Source of the DNA: Chryseobacterium mucoviscidosis | Lineage (GTDB): Bacteria; Bacteroidota; Bacteroidia; Flavobacteriales; Weeksellaceae | Length of the DNA: 64,000 nucleotides | Assembly: GCF_002177115.1 (NCBI RefSeq) | Contig: NZ_MVAG01000128.1 | Location: forward strand, 186,001-250,000 | Direction: 5' to 3' | Shown here: positions 1-8,423 of the stretch, one piece after another | Position numbering within the stretch: position 1 is the stretch's first letter | How the letters are laid out: each line of letters opens with the position of its first letter | Made by a program: the position numbers and the translations under genes | The notes under the pieces: generated by a model | Told to the model about the DNA's origin: nothing | Database searches by the model: none | What the model saw: the letters and a program-made list of their open reading frames with translations, nothing else

Positions 1-67
1 TAATCACCGGTGAAAAATGCGTAATAGAGGTGTTTTCCGAAAGATAAGCAGGAAGTAAAAAAAGCAT
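1..67 (-). CDS. N-terminal fragment of a gene running off the left edge (possible SAM-dependent methyltransferase)
   Basis: On the minus strand an ATG at 65-67 opens a frame that stays open to the window edge; its first residues are MLFLLPAYLSENTSITHF. It starts only a few bases after the stop of the NTF2-like gene at 72-572, so it reads as the next gene of that minus-strand run. The residues recall the start of the flavobacterial RsmI-like tetrapyrrole-methylase (SAM-dependent methyltransferase) proteins that often sit near dnaA. That is recollection from about 22 residues, so the function is a weak inference. The rest of the gene lies outside the window. Confidence 0.45.
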   Translation of the reverse strand, partial: MLFLLPAYLSENTSITHFSPVI

Positions 68-71
68 GATT

Positions 72-572
72 TTATTTTTTTGTTCTTTCTTTTAAAGAAG
101 GTTGTGGGTAATATTTTGTAAGATCCATGGAAAAAGAAACGGAAGTAATTTTCCATTTGCCGTCGGTTTTCATTAAAGTCCAGATTTCTTTTCCCCAGTT
201 CAGCATTTTGCCGTCATGCCAGAAACTGTAATCGAAATTAGCGGAAGCAATAGATCCGTCTTCGATAATTTTCATATTATCAAATTTTTCCTCCGATTTA
301 TTGTCTTTAAAACTTTTAATGAAGGCTTTGTAATTATCTGTAAAATAAATTTTTTCGTCGGGATATTCTGTTATCACTTTTTTGTAGGTACGATCTGTAT
401 ATACTCCCGTCCAGAGAACCGGATCCTGAAAAAGCGATACAAACTTTGCCTCATCTCTGGTTTTAATGCAGTTCATAAAATCATCCATCATGGTACGGAT
501 GGCGATTTCATCTTTTGTCTGGGCAAAAGCAAAACTGCTGTAAAAAAGAAAAAGGACGAAAAATTTCTTCAT
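72..572 (-). CDS. Secreted NTF2-like (DUF4440/SnoaL-type) protein
   Basis: The 166-residue product opens with a clear signal peptide (MKKFFVLFLFYSSFAFAQ, cleavage likely after AQ), so it is exported. The mature part has the layout of the nuclear transport factor 2-like superfamily: an N-terminal helix (DEIAIRTMMDDFMNCIKTRD), a central segment rich in aromatic residues, and a C-terminal beta region ending GKEIWTLMKTDGKWKITSVSFS, which is typical of DUF4440 and SnoaL-like proteins. No catalytic residues can be assigned. It lies 2 bp downstream of the phosphatase gene at 575 and just upstream of the fragment at 1-67, so the three are probably cotranscribed. The specific role is unknown. Confidence 0.8.
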   Translation of the reverse strand: MKKFFVLFLFYSSFAFAQTKDEIAIRTMMDDFMNCIKTRDEAKFVSLFQDPVLWTGVYTDRTYKKVITEYPDEKIYFTDNYKAFIKSFKDNKSEEKFDNMKIIEDGSIASANFDYSFWHDGKMLNWGKEIWTLMKTDGKWKITSVSFSMDLTKYYPQPSLKERTKK

Positions 573-574
573 AA

Positions 575-1024
575 TTATTTTGAAATTTTATTTAAAACAG
601 CATCGCAGCCACGATCCAGCAAATGATAGACGTCTTCAAATTCCTGCATATCTCCCCAATAAGGATCGGGAACTTCAGCATTTTCATGATCGCCCAAAAC
701 TTCAAGAAATAAAGACACTTTTTTTCGCTGTTCTTCATTTTTAGCTTTAGAAACCACATCAGCCAAAACATCCACATCCATGCAGTAGATTTTATCAAAT
801 GTTTCAAAATCAGACTGCGTTATCGGTCTGGATCTCTGTTTCGAAATATCAATTCCGTGGTTTGAAGCGGTTTTAATGGCTCTTTTGTCGGGATGATTTC
901 CTTCGTGCATGGAAATAGTTCCTGCAGAATCTATTACAAAATTTTCAGGAGCCTTTGCTTTCATAATTCCTTCTGCTAAAGGACTTCTGCAAATGTTTCC
1001 CAGACATACCATTAATATTTTCAT
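575..1024 (-). CDS. Low-molecular-weight protein-tyrosine-phosphatase
   Basis: This small arsenate-reductase-fold phosphatase has about 149 residues. The P-loop CX5R(S) is at the extreme N terminus (CLGNICRSP, catalytic Cys7 and Arg13 from the chosen start). The general-acid loop DPYWGD is near the C terminus. Both are diagnostic of low-molecular-weight PTPases, which dephosphorylate phosphotyrosine (often on tyrosine kinases) in the cytoplasm. The frame is open to 1057, but the ATG at 1022-1024 (MKILMVCLGN) puts the P-loop at the family's usual position, so the extra 11 residues are discarded. It lies downstream of dnaA on the same strand with about 95 bp between. Confidence 0.9.
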   Translation of the reverse strand: MKILMVCLGNICRSPLAEGIMKAKAPENFVIDSAGTISMHEGNHPDKRAIKTASNHGIDISKQRSRPITQSDFETFDKIYCMDVDVLADVVSKAKNEEQRKKVSLFLEVLGDHENAEVPDPYWGDMQEFEDVYHLLDRGCDAVLNKISK

Positions 1025-1120
1025 CTCAGTCTCAGGTTTTAATGTTTCAGGTAACAAAACTAAATAAAAAATGAAGAATAAAATTATTCTCCATTTTCTG
1101 TATTTAAATTAAATTATTTC

Positions 1121-2575
1121 TTACTGTTTAATTCTCTCTCCCAATTCCTTCACATACTTTTTAACTTCTTTGTCGATCTTGGAAACATCTTTGATGGTAT
1201 CACAAGCGTACATTACCGTAGAATGGTCTTTTCCGCCCATTTCCTCACCGATCTTTGTGAAAGTGGCATTGGTTAGCTCTTTGGAAAAATACATCGCCAA
1301 TTGTCTTGGAAGTGCAATTTCTCTTTTTCTTGTTTTGGATAAAAGCTGTTCTTTTTTGATTCCGAAATAATCGCAAACCACTTCCTGAATATAAGGAATG
1401 TTGATGACTTTTTTCTGGTTGGATGCAATCTTATTAATGGTATCCTTCAACAAAGTTAAGCTCAGATCCTGCTTATAAATGGTAGAGTAAGCAATAACAG
1501 AATTTATGATTCCGATAAGTTCTCTCACGTTTGTTTTTGCTTCCGCAGCAAGGAAATCCAGCATATCATCGGGAAGAACGATTCCGTCTCTGCTTAATTT
1601 ATCGATGATGATCTGCTTTCTTGTTGAAATATCCGGAGATTTGATCTCTGCAGAAAGTCCCCATTTGAATCGGGAAACAATCCTGTCCTGAATATCAAGA
1701 ATATCTGCCGGAGCTTTATCTGAAGTTAAGATAATCTGTTTTCCGTTCTGATGCAAATGATCGAAAATGTGGAAGAAGCTGTCCTGTGTTGCAGATTTTC
1801 CGGAAAGGAACTGAATATCATCAATGATTAAAACATCAACCATCTGGTAGAAATTCGCAAACTCGGTCTGCTTATGTGCTTTTGCTGCCGAAATAAACTG
1901 TTGGATGAATTTTTCGGAAGACAGATATAATACTACTTTATCCGGAAACTGGCTTTTTACTTCCAGACCTACAGCCTGTCCTAAGTGTGTTTTACCTACA
2001 CCGTAACCACCGTATAAAAATAATGGGTTGAATGCCGTTGCGCCCGGTCTTTTAGCGATAGATCTTGCAACAGTAGCTGCAAATTTGTTGCTTTCTCCTT
2101 CTACATAATTATCGAAAGAGAAGTCAGATTTTAAGTTGGAATCAATATTTACTTTTCGGATTCCCGGAACCACAAATGGATTCACGATATTGGCAGAAAA
2201 ACCTTGCGGCATAGTTTCCTGTACTTTCGGAGTAGGTACAGATTTACCTTTCATATTCATGGTAACGGGTCTTTCCAAACCGGCAGGCTTGTTTTCCATT
2301 ACAGAATACCATAATTTCACTCCTTTTCCTATGTTTTTCTTCAGGGCAGCCGAAAGCAAGGACAGGTAATTATCCTCAATATATTCCTTGTAAAAATCAC
2401 TCGGTACCATAAGCGTAAGGTTATTTTCAACCAATGAGATCGGCTGAACCTTATCGAATAGTAAATCGAAAGATTTTTCAAGTTTTTTCAGATCAGAATT
2501 ATCTTCAGCTGCGTTGAGATTATCGCGCATGAACTGAAGGCACTTCTGCCATATCATCATTAAATTTTCATCCAT
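1121..2575 (-). CDS. dnaA: Chromosomal replication initiator protein DnaA
   Basis: DnaA binds DnaA boxes at oriC and opens the duplex to load the replicative helicase. The 484 residues show all four domains: domain I (about 1-90), a variable linker (about 91-150), the AAA+ domain with Walker A GGYGVGKTH at 189-197 and Walker B LIIDDIQF, and the C-terminal DNA-binding domain IV ending with the signature around GGKDHSTVMYACD. Length is normal. The start MDENLMMIWQ is the only good ATG. It is divergent from the thioesterase gene at 2714 with a short gap. Only one near-consensus DnaA box (about 2660-2669) is seen in that gap, so there is no evidence that oriC is here. Confidence 0.98.
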   Translation of the reverse strand: MDENLMMIWQKCLQFMRDNLNAAEDNSDLKKLEKSFDLLFDKVQPISLVENNLTLMVPSDFYKEYIEDNYLSLLSAALKKNIGKGVKLWYSVMENKPAGLERPVTMNMKGKSVPTPKVQETMPQGFSANIVNPFVVPGIRKVNIDSNLKSDFSFDNYVEGESNKFAATVARSIAKRPGATAFNPLFLYGGYGVGKTHLGQAVGLEVKSQFPDKVVLYLSSEKFIQQFISAAKAHKQTEFANFYQMVDVLIIDDIQFLSGKSATQDSFFHIFDHLHQNGKQIILTSDKAPADILDIQDRIVSRFKWGLSAEIKSPDISTRKQIIIDKLSRDGIVLPDDMLDFLAAEAKTNVRELIGIINSVIAYSTIYKQDLSLTLLKDTINKIASNQKKVINIPYIQEVVCDYFGIKKEQLLSKTRKREIALPRQLAMYFSKELTNATFTKIGEEMGGKDHSTVMYACDTIKDVSKIDKEVKKYVKELGERIKQ

Positions 2576-2659
2576 AATTGATGCCCCGATTAATTCTTAG
2601 TTGTTAGTACTTTTTGGAAGGACGACAAAGGTCTAATTTTTTTATCTTAAAAAAAAATA

Positions 2660-2691
2660 TTGTGGATATTGATTATTTAAAAATATATTTG
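2660..2691 (+). promoter_or_regulatory. Bacteroidota-type promoter of the thioesterase gene
   Basis: A -33-like TTG at 2660-2662 is followed, 21 bp on, by TATATTTG at 2684-2691, a perfect TAnnTTTG -7 box. Transcription should start around 2695. That is after the upstream in-frame ATG at 2693 and supports translation from the ATG at 2714. Confidence 0.55.
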
Positions 2692-2713
2692 TATGTATAT
2701 AAAGAAGCTTAAA

Positions 2714-3124
2714 ATGATACACACAACACACTCATTAAGAGTACGTTACGGAGAAACAGACCCTATGAAATACGTTTATTACGGCAACTACGCCGAGTAT
2801 CTGGAAATTGGAAGAGTGGAGCTTTTCCGAAGCATAGGAATGTCTTATAATGAGATTGAAAATCAAGGAATTTGGCTGCCTGTTTCCGAGTATAAAATTA
2901 AGTATTTACGACCTGCTTTTTATGATGAAAAATTAGAAATTCATACCTATGTAAAAAAAATTCCGGGAGTGAGAATTGAATTTGAATATGAAATCTTCAA
3001 CGAAGAAAATATAAAGATCACAGAAGCTTCTACTACTCTATTCTTTTTAGATGCCAAAACCAACAAAGTGGTGAAGTGTCCGGATTATCTGATGAAACTG
3101 ATTGAGGAGAACTGGAAGGAATAA
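2714..3124 (+). CDS. Acyl-CoA thioesterase, YbgC/4-hydroxybenzoyl-CoA type
   Basis: A hot-dog fold thioesterase of about 136 residues. The N-terminal signature RYGETDPMKYVYYGNYAEYLE contains the active-site Asp of the YbgC/4HBT family (general pattern TDxxxxVYxxxYxxxxE). Such enzymes hydrolyse acyl-CoA or acyl-ACP thioesters in the cytoplasm; the substrate cannot be read from the sequence. The frame also contains an ATG at 2693, but the -7 box ends at 2691, so MIHTTHSLRV at 2714 is preferred. It is transcribed away from dnaA, and pheA follows about 100 bp downstream on the same strand. Confidence 0.85.
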   Translation: MIHTTHSLRVRYGETDPMKYVYYGNYAEYLEIGRVELFRSIGMSYNEIENQGIWLPVSEYKIKYLRPAFYDEKLEIHTYVKKIPGVRIEFEYEIFNEENIKITEASTTLFFLDAKTNKVVKCPDYLMKLIEENWKE

Positions 3125-3226
3125 CACAAACAAAAGCACATACACAGAAGATTAAACTTTTAAAAGTACAAATTGAGCGGCTTATATAAATTTCGCTATA
3201 TTTAAATAAATAATAACAGAGACATC

Positions 3227-4075
3227 ATGAAGATTGCATTTTTGGGACCGCAGGCAAGTTTTACACAGCTTGCTGCCACCCAGCTTTTCCCGAATGAAGA
3301 ACTTTTACCACAAACCAATATTTTAGACTGCTTTACTGCGGTAGAAGCCGGAGAGGTTGAAAAAGCCGTTGTTCCGCTGGAAAACTCCATCGAAGGAACG
3401 GTTTCCATGACGCTGGATTATCTTTATAAAACACCGGATATAAAAATACAGGCTGAAGCCGTAATGCCGATTGCGCATCATCTGATGATTCATCCAATGT
3501 GTGATGAAACAAATATCGAAAAAATATACTCTCATCCGCAGGCTTTAGCGCAGAGTTTTCATTTTCTGGATAAAACATGTAAGGAGATCCCGAAACAGGA
3601 GTTTTCTTCCACTGCTGCTGCTGCAAAACACGTTTCTGAACATCCGGACAGAAATCTTGCCGCGGTTGCGAATCAGTTTGCAGCCAATTTATACGGTCTG
3701 AAAATTATCCACCGGAACATACAGGATTTTGAACAAAACCATACGAGATTTATTGTTATTTCAAAAAAGCTGGAAACTTATGATAATAAAAATCTGGAAG
3801 TTTTGGGAGAAAAATCCGGTCTGCTGATTACCCTTCCGGAAGATCATGCGGGAGGTCTTCATCAGGTGTTGTCTGTTTTTGCATGGAGAAAGATGAACCT
3901 CAGCAAGATAGAATCCAGAACGCTGAAAACAGGTCTGGGAAATTACTTTTTTTACATCAATGTATCCGGAATCTGGGAATCAGCACTTTACAAAAACGCT
4001 TTGGAAGAGCTTAAAGCACTGAATGTAGAGGTAGATTTCTTAGGAAATTACAGAGAATATATTCTAACGAGTTAA
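3227..4075 (+). CDS. pheA: Prephenate dehydratase
   Basis: PheA converts prephenate to phenylpyruvate, the committed step of phenylalanine synthesis. The 282-residue protein is monofunctional, with no chorismate mutase domain. The dehydratase domain spans about 1-185: it starts IAFLGPQASFTQLAA, has ENSIEGTV, and carries the catalytic TRF triplet in NHTRFIVIS. A C-terminal ACT domain (about 195-275) has GGLHQVLSVFAWRKMNLSKIES, the Phe-sensing motif (ESRT instead of ESRP). Feedback inhibition by Phe is therefore expected. A -7-like TATATTTA precedes the gene at about 3196. No Phe-rich leader peptide was found upstream. Confidence 0.96.
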   Translation: MKIAFLGPQASFTQLAATQLFPNEELLPQTNILDCFTAVEAGEVEKAVVPLENSIEGTVSMTLDYLYKTPDIKIQAEAVMPIAHHLMIHPMCDETNIEKIYSHPQALAQSFHFLDKTCKEIPKQEFSSTAAAAKHVSEHPDRNLAAVANQFAANLYGLKIIHRNIQDFEQNHTRFIVISKKLETYDNKNLEVLGEKSGLLITLPEDHAGGLHQVLSVFAWRKMNLSKIESRTLKTGLGNYFFYINVSGIWESALYKNALEELKALNVEVDFLGNYREYILTS

Positions 4076-4403
4076 TTTATAAGTACATATTTGTAAATTT
4101 TTTAAAATATTTCATATTAAAGAGATTTAATAAGTTATTTTTGGTGGTAAGCAGAAAAAAAACTAACTTTACTATAATTACATTCATAAAATATTGATTT
4201 TCATATTTTTCATAATGTAATATAATTGAAATTTATCTTCAAAAAAAAGCAATACAATAGGGTTATAAATGCGTTTTTTTTAATAATTTTTCATCAATTG
4301 TTGAAAAAAAAATAACATTTAACATATTTATTGCATACTATTTGATGTAAATTGAAAATAACTAACTGAGACTAAAACCATTAACTAATTTAAATTTTAT
4401 AGC
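4076..4403. other. AT-rich intergenic region
   Basis: About 330 bp of very AT-rich sequence between pheA and the secreted protein gene at 4404. There is no open frame of note, no RNA gene and no strong hairpin. It probably holds the promoter of the 4404 gene; a loose -7-like TACTATTTG lies near 4340, but its spacing is off by one from TAnnTTTG. Confidence 0.6.
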
Positions 4404-5138
4404 ATGAAAACTAAAATCTACAGCTTACTTTTAGCGACGATGTCAACTTTAGCTTTTTCTCAAAGTGGATGGGTTGGTATTGGTACTCCGAATCCTCAGG
4501 CTAGTCTTGATGTTAACGGAACAATGAAAATCAGACAAACACCTGCTGCTCCCACTCTTCCGGGTTATCAGGTTCTTGCTGTCAATCAGAATACCGGTGG
4601 AGACGCTCAGGTCGTACAGGTTTCCCCACAGGTTATTTCAGATTATGTTATTAATTCGGGAATAAATACTTCGGTATATTCAGCGAAAAAAACTTCAGGA
4701 ATTACTCTTATTAATATCGGAATCCTGCCTAACGGTTTCAGACCGGTTAACTTTTTAGTGGCAGAAAAAACAACGGGAACCTCATCTCTTTTCTCAGATT
4801 CCGATGGTAGTTATACTGTTCCATCTGCGGGAATCTATGCCATTGGCTTTACTTTCAGATACGGAACAGGGCTTCAGTCCGGAGTACTTACCACACCTCC
4901 AAGTATTGCGATTTTAAGAAACAGAGCCGGAACAGGAACAATTATCGATACAAGAGAATTCAGCGGGATCAATCTGGGATTGGTGAGCTTAACAATTTCT
5001 GAAGGAAGCATTAATTCTTTATATTCTCTTCAGGCAGGAGACAAAATATCTTTCGGACTTACAAATAATTCTTTGCTGGATTTAGGTTTATTAGGTTCAA
5101 GCACTGGTTCATTCTATATTTATAAAGTATCCAATTAA
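4404..5138 (+). CDS. Secreted protein with a tail-fibre-like N-terminal motif, function unknown
   Basis: The 244-residue product has a signal peptide (MKTKIYSLLLATMSTLAFSQ). It is followed by WVGIGTPNPQASLDVNGTM, the motif (VGIGTTNPxxxLDVxG) seen at the N terminus of many secreted Flavobacteriia proteins and in phage tail-fibre-like proteins. The C-terminal part (about 90-244) is beta-rich and resembles a C1q/TNF-like jelly roll in style (sequence ending LGSSTGSFYIYKVSN), but that assignment is an inference. There is no type IX sorting domain. It stands alone between pheA and the DUF2339 gene and is followed by a hairpin at 5168-5204. It is related in style to the larger protein at 51288-52994. 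Confidence 0.75.
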   Translation: MKTKIYSLLLATMSTLAFSQSGWVGIGTPNPQASLDVNGTMKIRQTPAAPTLPGYQVLAVNQNTGGDAQVVQVSPQVISDYVINSGINTSVYSAKKTSGITLINIGILPNGFRPVNFLVAEKTTGTSSLFSDSDGSYTVPSAGIYAIGFTFRYGTGLQSGVLTTPPSIAILRNRAGTGTIIDTREFSGINLGLVSLTISEGSINSLYSLQAGDKISFGLTNNSLLDLGLLGSSTGSFYIYKVSN

Positions 5139-5167
5139 TTTTTTTATAGTTCAAATATTACTTTAGA

Positions 5168-5204
5168 ATTAATCCGCCATATCATCTGATGATGGCGGAT
5201 TAAT
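5168..5204 (+). terminator. Hairpin after the secreted-protein gene
   Basis: ATTAATCCGCCAT at 5168-5180 pairs with ATGGCGGATTAAT at 5192-5204, a perfect 13-bp stem 30 bp after the stop codon. The T-tract is weak, so termination is likely but not certain. Confidence 0.6.
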
Positions 5205-5254
5205 TATATGGTATTAAGTTTATTGTTATATTTGATATAACCAAAAGTCTAAAA

Positions 5255-7453
5255 ATGATTTATTCGATCGTTATTCTCCTCATTCTATGTATTCTGATCA
5301 TCTTTACTCATCTGAACAGCAAAATCAGCAGACTGGAGGAAAGAGTTTCGGAACTGAGTTCAAAATTAAATGCTGAAAAGCCGGAAGTAAAAGAAGAAAA
5401 CCACGAGAAAATTTCTTTGGCTGTACAGAATGCAGAACCTACACTTCATGCAGAGCAGGATATTATTCCTGAACAGGAAGGAAACGACTGGATGAATATC
5501 ATTTTCGAATTTCTGAAACAAAATGCTTTAACGATTATCGGGATCTTCACATTGGTTTTAGGAATCGGCTATTTCGTAAAATATGCGATTGATAAAAACT
5601 GGATCGGAGAAACGCTGAGAGTGGGAATCGGATTCTTTTTAGGAGCTGTCATCATTTCGCTTGGTCATTTTTTGAGGAAAAACTATTCGGTATTTTCTTC
5701 CATTATTACCGGAGGCGGAATTGCTGTGTTGTACTTTACGGTAACGATCGCTTTCCGCGAATATCATCTGTTTTCCCAGAATACTGCATTTTCCGTAACC
5801 TGCCTGATTACATTAATGAGTATTGCGCTCTCCTATTATTATAAAAGTGAAATTCTTATTATCTTTTCTTTATTCGGAGGATTTTTAGCGCCGTTGATGG
5901 TAAGTTCCGGACACAGCAACTATCTGTTTCTGTTTACTTACATTACCGTTCTTAATCTTGGAATGCTTGCCGTTGCTTTTCTTAAAAACTGGAAGAGTAT
6001 CGGATGGATCGCTTTTATCTTTACGTATGTTTATCTTTTCTACTGGACTTTTGAGACCACACAGCTTTTAAGCATTTATTTTTATATTTCCGGATACCTT
6101 ATTTTCTATTTTTTTGCCTTAAAAAATTACTTCAGGAAAGAAGTTATGTCTTCCTCCGATATTCTGATGCTTGTTTTAATTAACTTTACCAACATCATCG
6201 GACTCGCTTATATTTTTGATCAGCTTGGCTATGAACCTGTGATTATTTTTCCGCTGATTTTTGCTTTGGTGAATTCCGTTTTACTGTTCATAGAATATTC
6301 TCAGAAGAATTTCGGAATAAATTATTCTGTATTCGCCGCAGTTACGGTAAGTCTTTTAACTTTAGCCGTTGCATTGCAGTTCAAGACCCATCTCATTACG
6401 AGTGTTTGGGCTATTGAAGCAACACTCCTTTTATATATATGGAAGAAAACCAACCTTGAAATTTTCAGAAAATGCTTTAATGTTCTCTTTCCTTTGGTCA
6501 TCATTGCACAGATCATCACCTGGACAGAATATATCGATGCAAAAAGCCTGAATATCGTTTTCAATCCTGTATTTCTTACAAGTTCTGTGACGTTGGTTAC
6601 CACATTTTTCAATTTATTTTTACTGAGAAAACATCCCGGTCACGACGAAAAAATTAATGATTTCTTTGAATATTTATTTTCGATATTAAGCTACAGCGTG
6701 ATCTATTTTGCGATTCTGCTGGAAATCATGTATCATATTTCAGCGCAGCCGTGGATTGTAATCTTCAGTGTCGGAATGATTTTTACGCTGTATTATATTT
6801 TTGCAATTCTACTGTTCAGGAAAAAACTGGAAATCCCGAAACCTGCGGAAACCAATCTTATTTATCTTTTCTGTGTATTGATTATATTGGATACAGTAAT
6901 TTCAGGTCCGGGAATTGTCTCCAATTTTCTGCTGCATAAAATATCGTCTGGCTTTTACGGACTTTATCTTCTCTATTGGGTTCCATTCATTTACATTATG
7001 GTGAAAGTGTTGCCACGATCTCACTTCTTTACTGTAAAATTATCTTACTGGATGATTTCTCTTGCTGTTATCACTGCATTAAGCTTCGAATTGTACAACA
7101 TTTATATTTTGCTGAATGCCGAAAAAACATCAGACATCCAAGCTTTAAGAAAACACTTCGGTCTTCTTTATCTTCCGATTATCTGGGCGGTTCTTTCCTG
7201 TATTTTTATTTACAGAGGATTGAAGAATAATATTTCAGAATACAGCAAAATCGGTTTTGCACTGGTTGCCGTTACCATCCTGAAACTGTATCTCTATGAT
7301 GTCTGGGAAATGGATAATGTATCCAGAATTATAGCTTTTATCATTCTGGGCGTCATATTATTATTAAGTTCATTTCTGTTTCAAAGGCTTAAGAAAATAA
7401 TTAAAAGTCTGGTGGAAACGAAAGAAGATAAGCCGGAAACTGAAAATTTATAA
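5255..7453 (+). CDS. DUF2339 multi-pass membrane protein
   Basis: A 732-residue polytopic inner-membrane protein. It begins with a short membrane segment (MIYSIVILLILCILIIFTHL), then a charged coiled-coil-like stretch (about 22-80), then roughly twenty or more hydrophobic segments to the C terminus. The motif IGIFTLVLGIGYFVKYAIDKNWIG and the following GGGIAVLYFTV segment are typical of DUF2339 proteins. The biochemical function of this family is unknown to me. The last residues (ETKEDKPETENL) are charged and probably cytoplasmic. It stands alone, with AT-rich spacers on both sides. Confidence 0.85.
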   Translation: MIYSIVILLILCILIIFTHLNSKISRLEERVSELSSKLNAEKPEVKEENHEKISLAVQNAEPTLHAEQDIIPEQEGNDWMNIIFEFLKQNALTIIGIFTLVLGIGYFVKYAIDKNWIGETLRVGIGFFLGAVIISLGHFLRKNYSVFSSIITGGGIAVLYFTVTIAFREYHLFSQNTAFSVTCLITLMSIALSYYYKSEILIIFSLFGGFLAPLMVSSGHSNYLFLFTYITVLNLGMLAVAFLKNWKSIGWIAFIFTYVYLFYWTFETTQLLSIYFYISGYLIFYFFALKNYFRKEVMSSSDILMLVLINFTNIIGLAYIFDQLGYEPVIIFPLIFALVNSVLLFIEYSQKNFGINYSVFAAVTVSLLTLAVALQFKTHLITSVWAIEATLLLYIWKKTNLEIFRKCFNVLFPLVIIAQIITWTEYIDAKSLNIVFNPVFLTSSVTLVTTFFNLFLLRKHPGHDEKINDFFEYLFSILSYSVIYFAILLEIMYHISAQPWIVIFSVGMIFTLYYIFAILLFRKKLEIPKPAETNLIYLFCVLIILDTVISGPGIVSNFLLHKISSGFYGLYLLYWVPFIYIMVKVLPRSHFFTVKLSYWMISLAVITALSFELYNIYILLNAEKTSDIQALRKHFGLLYLPIIWAVLSCIFIYRGLKNNISEYSKIGFALVAVTILKLYLYDVWEMDNVSRIIAFIILGVILLLSSFLFQRLKKIIKSLVETKEDKPETENL

Positions 7454-7570
7454 TTTTACAAAAACTTTTATCGATAAACAATCGTTAAAATATTATGAAT
7501 TTTTATTTACATTTTGTAAAAAATACCTATATTTATCAAGTTTTTAATAGTCATTTATTCAAGAAACATT

Positions 7571-8011
7571 ATGAAAAAAATTCTCTACTCTTTTTTATTA
7601 TTATCTTCTGCTACGCTGTTTGCTCAGAAGAATACAGCTACAAAATTTGCAGTGGCAAATGATATTGTAGGAACGGTAGATATGTTTAATACTCATTATA
7701 AAAGTTCTGTACAAAGCTCTAAAGCTTACAAATCTTCGACAGAACTTCCGCAAAGCCTTAAAAAATTCGATTATATTGCAGATAACGGATTGGTAGAATA
7801 TAAGCTGAAAAGCAATCAGCCTGTATTAGACAGAATGCCTGTAAACGAACTGAATGCGCAGTTCGGGCTTCCTGCAGATACACCGGTACTTATTGACGGA
7901 TACGAGTTTACCAATACAAAAACGATGGTATACGGAGACATCATCAACAATGCACAGGTTGTTACCAGCAACGGTAAGAAAATGGTATCGGTAACGACTT
8001 CTAAAAAGTAA
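7571..8011 (+). CDS. Small secreted protein, function unknown
   Basis: The 146-residue product has a signal peptide (MKKILYSFLLLSSATLFAQ) and a polar mature region that I do not recognise. The mature protein has no cysteine, no lipobox and no sorting domain. The only pattern is a C-terminal Ser/Thr/Lys-rich tail (VSVTTSKK). A strong rho-independent terminator follows at 8033-8062, so it is a single-gene unit. It is followed by a repeat-filled intergenic region. Confidence 0.7.
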   Translation: MKKILYSFLLLSSATLFAQKNTATKFAVANDIVGTVDMFNTHYKSSVQSSKAYKSSTELPQSLKKFDYIADNGLVEYKLKSNQPVLDRMPVNELNAQFGLPADTPVLIDGYEFTNTKTMVYGDIINNAQVVTSNGKKMVSVTTSKK

Positions 8012-8032
8012 TTTCTCAGATCATATTTAAAG

Positions 8033-8062
8033 AAAAGGATGCCCAATTTGAGCATCCTTTTT
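8033..8062 (+). terminator. Rho-independent terminator
   Basis: AAAAGGATGC at 8033-8042 pairs with GCATCCTTTT at 8052-8061 and runs into T residues, 20 bp after the stop of the 7571-8011 gene. Confidence 0.85.
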
Positions 8063-8113
8063 CAGTAATATTGCTTAAAGCTTTTCTTTTGAGAACTTTA
8101 AATATTCTTATTA

Positions 8114-8380
8114 TTTAACCTGAGTTTAGGATAAGTCTTCTTAACCGCAAGGTTAAACAAAGAGATTCAATTATCAAGAATTCAACTTTTAAGATATACA
8201 AAGGCGTAAAACTTATCAAAGTAATACCATTTTTGTGTTTTCTAAATAAACGAAGTGCCTTTGTTTAGCTTACCAACTTTCAATAAGTAAAAAAATCTTT
8301 TGTTTTTCTTTGCGATAAATTAATACAATGCTATAAATCAATTTTTTTAAATTTATTTATTATCCCGAACTGAGGTTATT
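8114..8380. repeat. Family C dispersed element, complete copy with terminal inverted repeats
   Basis: AACCTGAGTTTAGGATAAG at 8117-8135 is matched in inverted orientation by TTATCCCGAACTGAGGTTAT ending near 8379, giving a unit of about 267 bp with imperfect terminal repeats and no coding capacity. Its right half (about 8247-8380, read on the minus strand) is colinear with 63866-64000 on the plus strand, with mostly scattered substitutions. That makes it a dispersed, MITE-like element. It fills most of the 412-bp gap between the 7571 gene and rarA. Confidence 0.65.
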
Positions 8381-8388
8381 TATGATGT

Positions 8389-8414
8389 TTGTCTTTTGTC
8401 TCTTTTGCGGTTAA
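8389..8414. repeat. Solitary family B terminal repeat
   Basis: The segment from TTGTCTTTTGTCTC to TTTTGCGGTTAA at 8389-8414 matches the right end of the family B elements at 25373-25540 and 61935-62095. A degenerate TTAACCGCAAGG at 8141 could be the partner end, but it lies inside the family C element, so nesting or recombination is possible. Confidence 0.5.
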
Positions 8415-8423
8415 TGAATAGTT

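Noticed and set aside
2660..2669. DnaA-box-like sequence next to dnaA, possible oriC
   Set aside because: Only one near-match (ATATCCACA on the minus strand) and no cluster or AT-rich unwinding region with repeats; oriC in Bacteroidota need not be next to dnaA.
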